Source: an uncultured Balneolaceae bacterium (lineage in GTDB: Bacteria > Bacteroidota > Rhodothermia > Balneolales > Balneolaceae). From it: a stretch of DNA of 5,612 nt. How positions within the stretch are numbered: the stretch's first letter is position 1; every line of letters begins with the position of its first letter. A program made the position numbers and the translations under genes. Location of the stretch: positions 1 to 5,612 of the forward strand of contig CALJMB010000247.1 in assembly GCA_937982515.1 (NCBI GenBank), given 5' to 3'. Positions 5,585-5,612 of this stretch are shown in pieces. The notes under the pieces are model-generated. The model saw only the letters and a list, made by a program, of their open reading frames with translations. It made no database searches and had not been told where the DNA came from.

Positions 5585-5612
5585 GACCTCTCCGCCCACC
5601 GGGCGGAGAGTC
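5585..5612 (+). terminator. Strong GC-rich hairpin at window end, probable terminator
   Basis: CTCTCCGCCC (5588-5597) and GGGCGGAGAG (5601-5610) form a perfect 10-bp stem around a three-base ACC loop. It can extend by two pairs past a bulged C. It lies 87 bases after the SirB1-like stop, and the T-run that would confirm a plus-strand terminator would fall beyond the window edge. A weaker hairpin, GATGGC (5517-5522) with GCCATC (5530-5535), precedes it. The minus strand shows no T-run after the stem, so a minus-strand terminator is unlikely. Confidence 0.5.

Overview
The window holds six protein-coding genes and no rRNA, tRNA, CRISPR array or transposase that I could find. Five genes lie on the minus strand and one diverges on the plus strand. 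The organism looks like a member of the Bacteroidota/Balneolota (Rhodothermia-like) group with a GC content near one half. This rests on the absence of clear Shine-Dalgarno sequences, the style of the SmpB protein, the small VSC-lipobox lipoprotein and the pairing of an arginine-deiminase-family enzyme with an EGY-like site-2 protease. The placement is an inference from style, not from a search.

Left part (1-1368, minus strand): smpB, which encodes the tmRNA-binding protein of ribosome rescue, is followed three bases later by an MtfA-type zinc peptidase gene that runs off the left edge with about 30 codons missing. A sigma70-like promoter lies just upstream of smpB. Between that promoter and the next gene is a roughly 70-bp noncoding element built of degenerate CTCTGTG/CTTCGTG-type words and their complement. 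It resembles a family of intergenic 'CACAGAG/CACGAAG' repeats scattered in many environmental bacterial genomes.

Middle (1369-4328, minus strand): a short TPR-like lipoprotein gene, then (reading upstream) a multi-pass site-2-protease-family metalloprotease gene and an arginine-deiminase-family gene. The last two overlap by 17 bp, with the protease starting at a TTG codon inside the end of the deiminase gene, so they form a tight two-gene operon. A strong rho-independent terminator begins right at the protease stop codon and separates this operon from the lipoprotein gene.

Right part (4329-5612): a 285-bp divergent intergenic region carries two head-to-tail copies of an 18-bp AT-rich repeat with an almost palindromic CTTGACAAG core. 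This is the best candidate regulatory site in the window. It is followed on the plus strand by a SirB1/transglutaminase-like protein with a HEAT-like N-terminal part. The family's His and Asp are present, but there is no Cys at the nucleophile position. A C-rich tail and a perfect 10-bp GC-rich hairpin close the window.

Most of the window is ordinary housekeeping or conserved-family sequence. I do not see convincing evidence of a novel defence or mobile system. The points most worth following are the tandem 18-bp repeat, the CACAGAG-type repeat element, and the physical coupling of a lone deiminase to an intramembrane protease.
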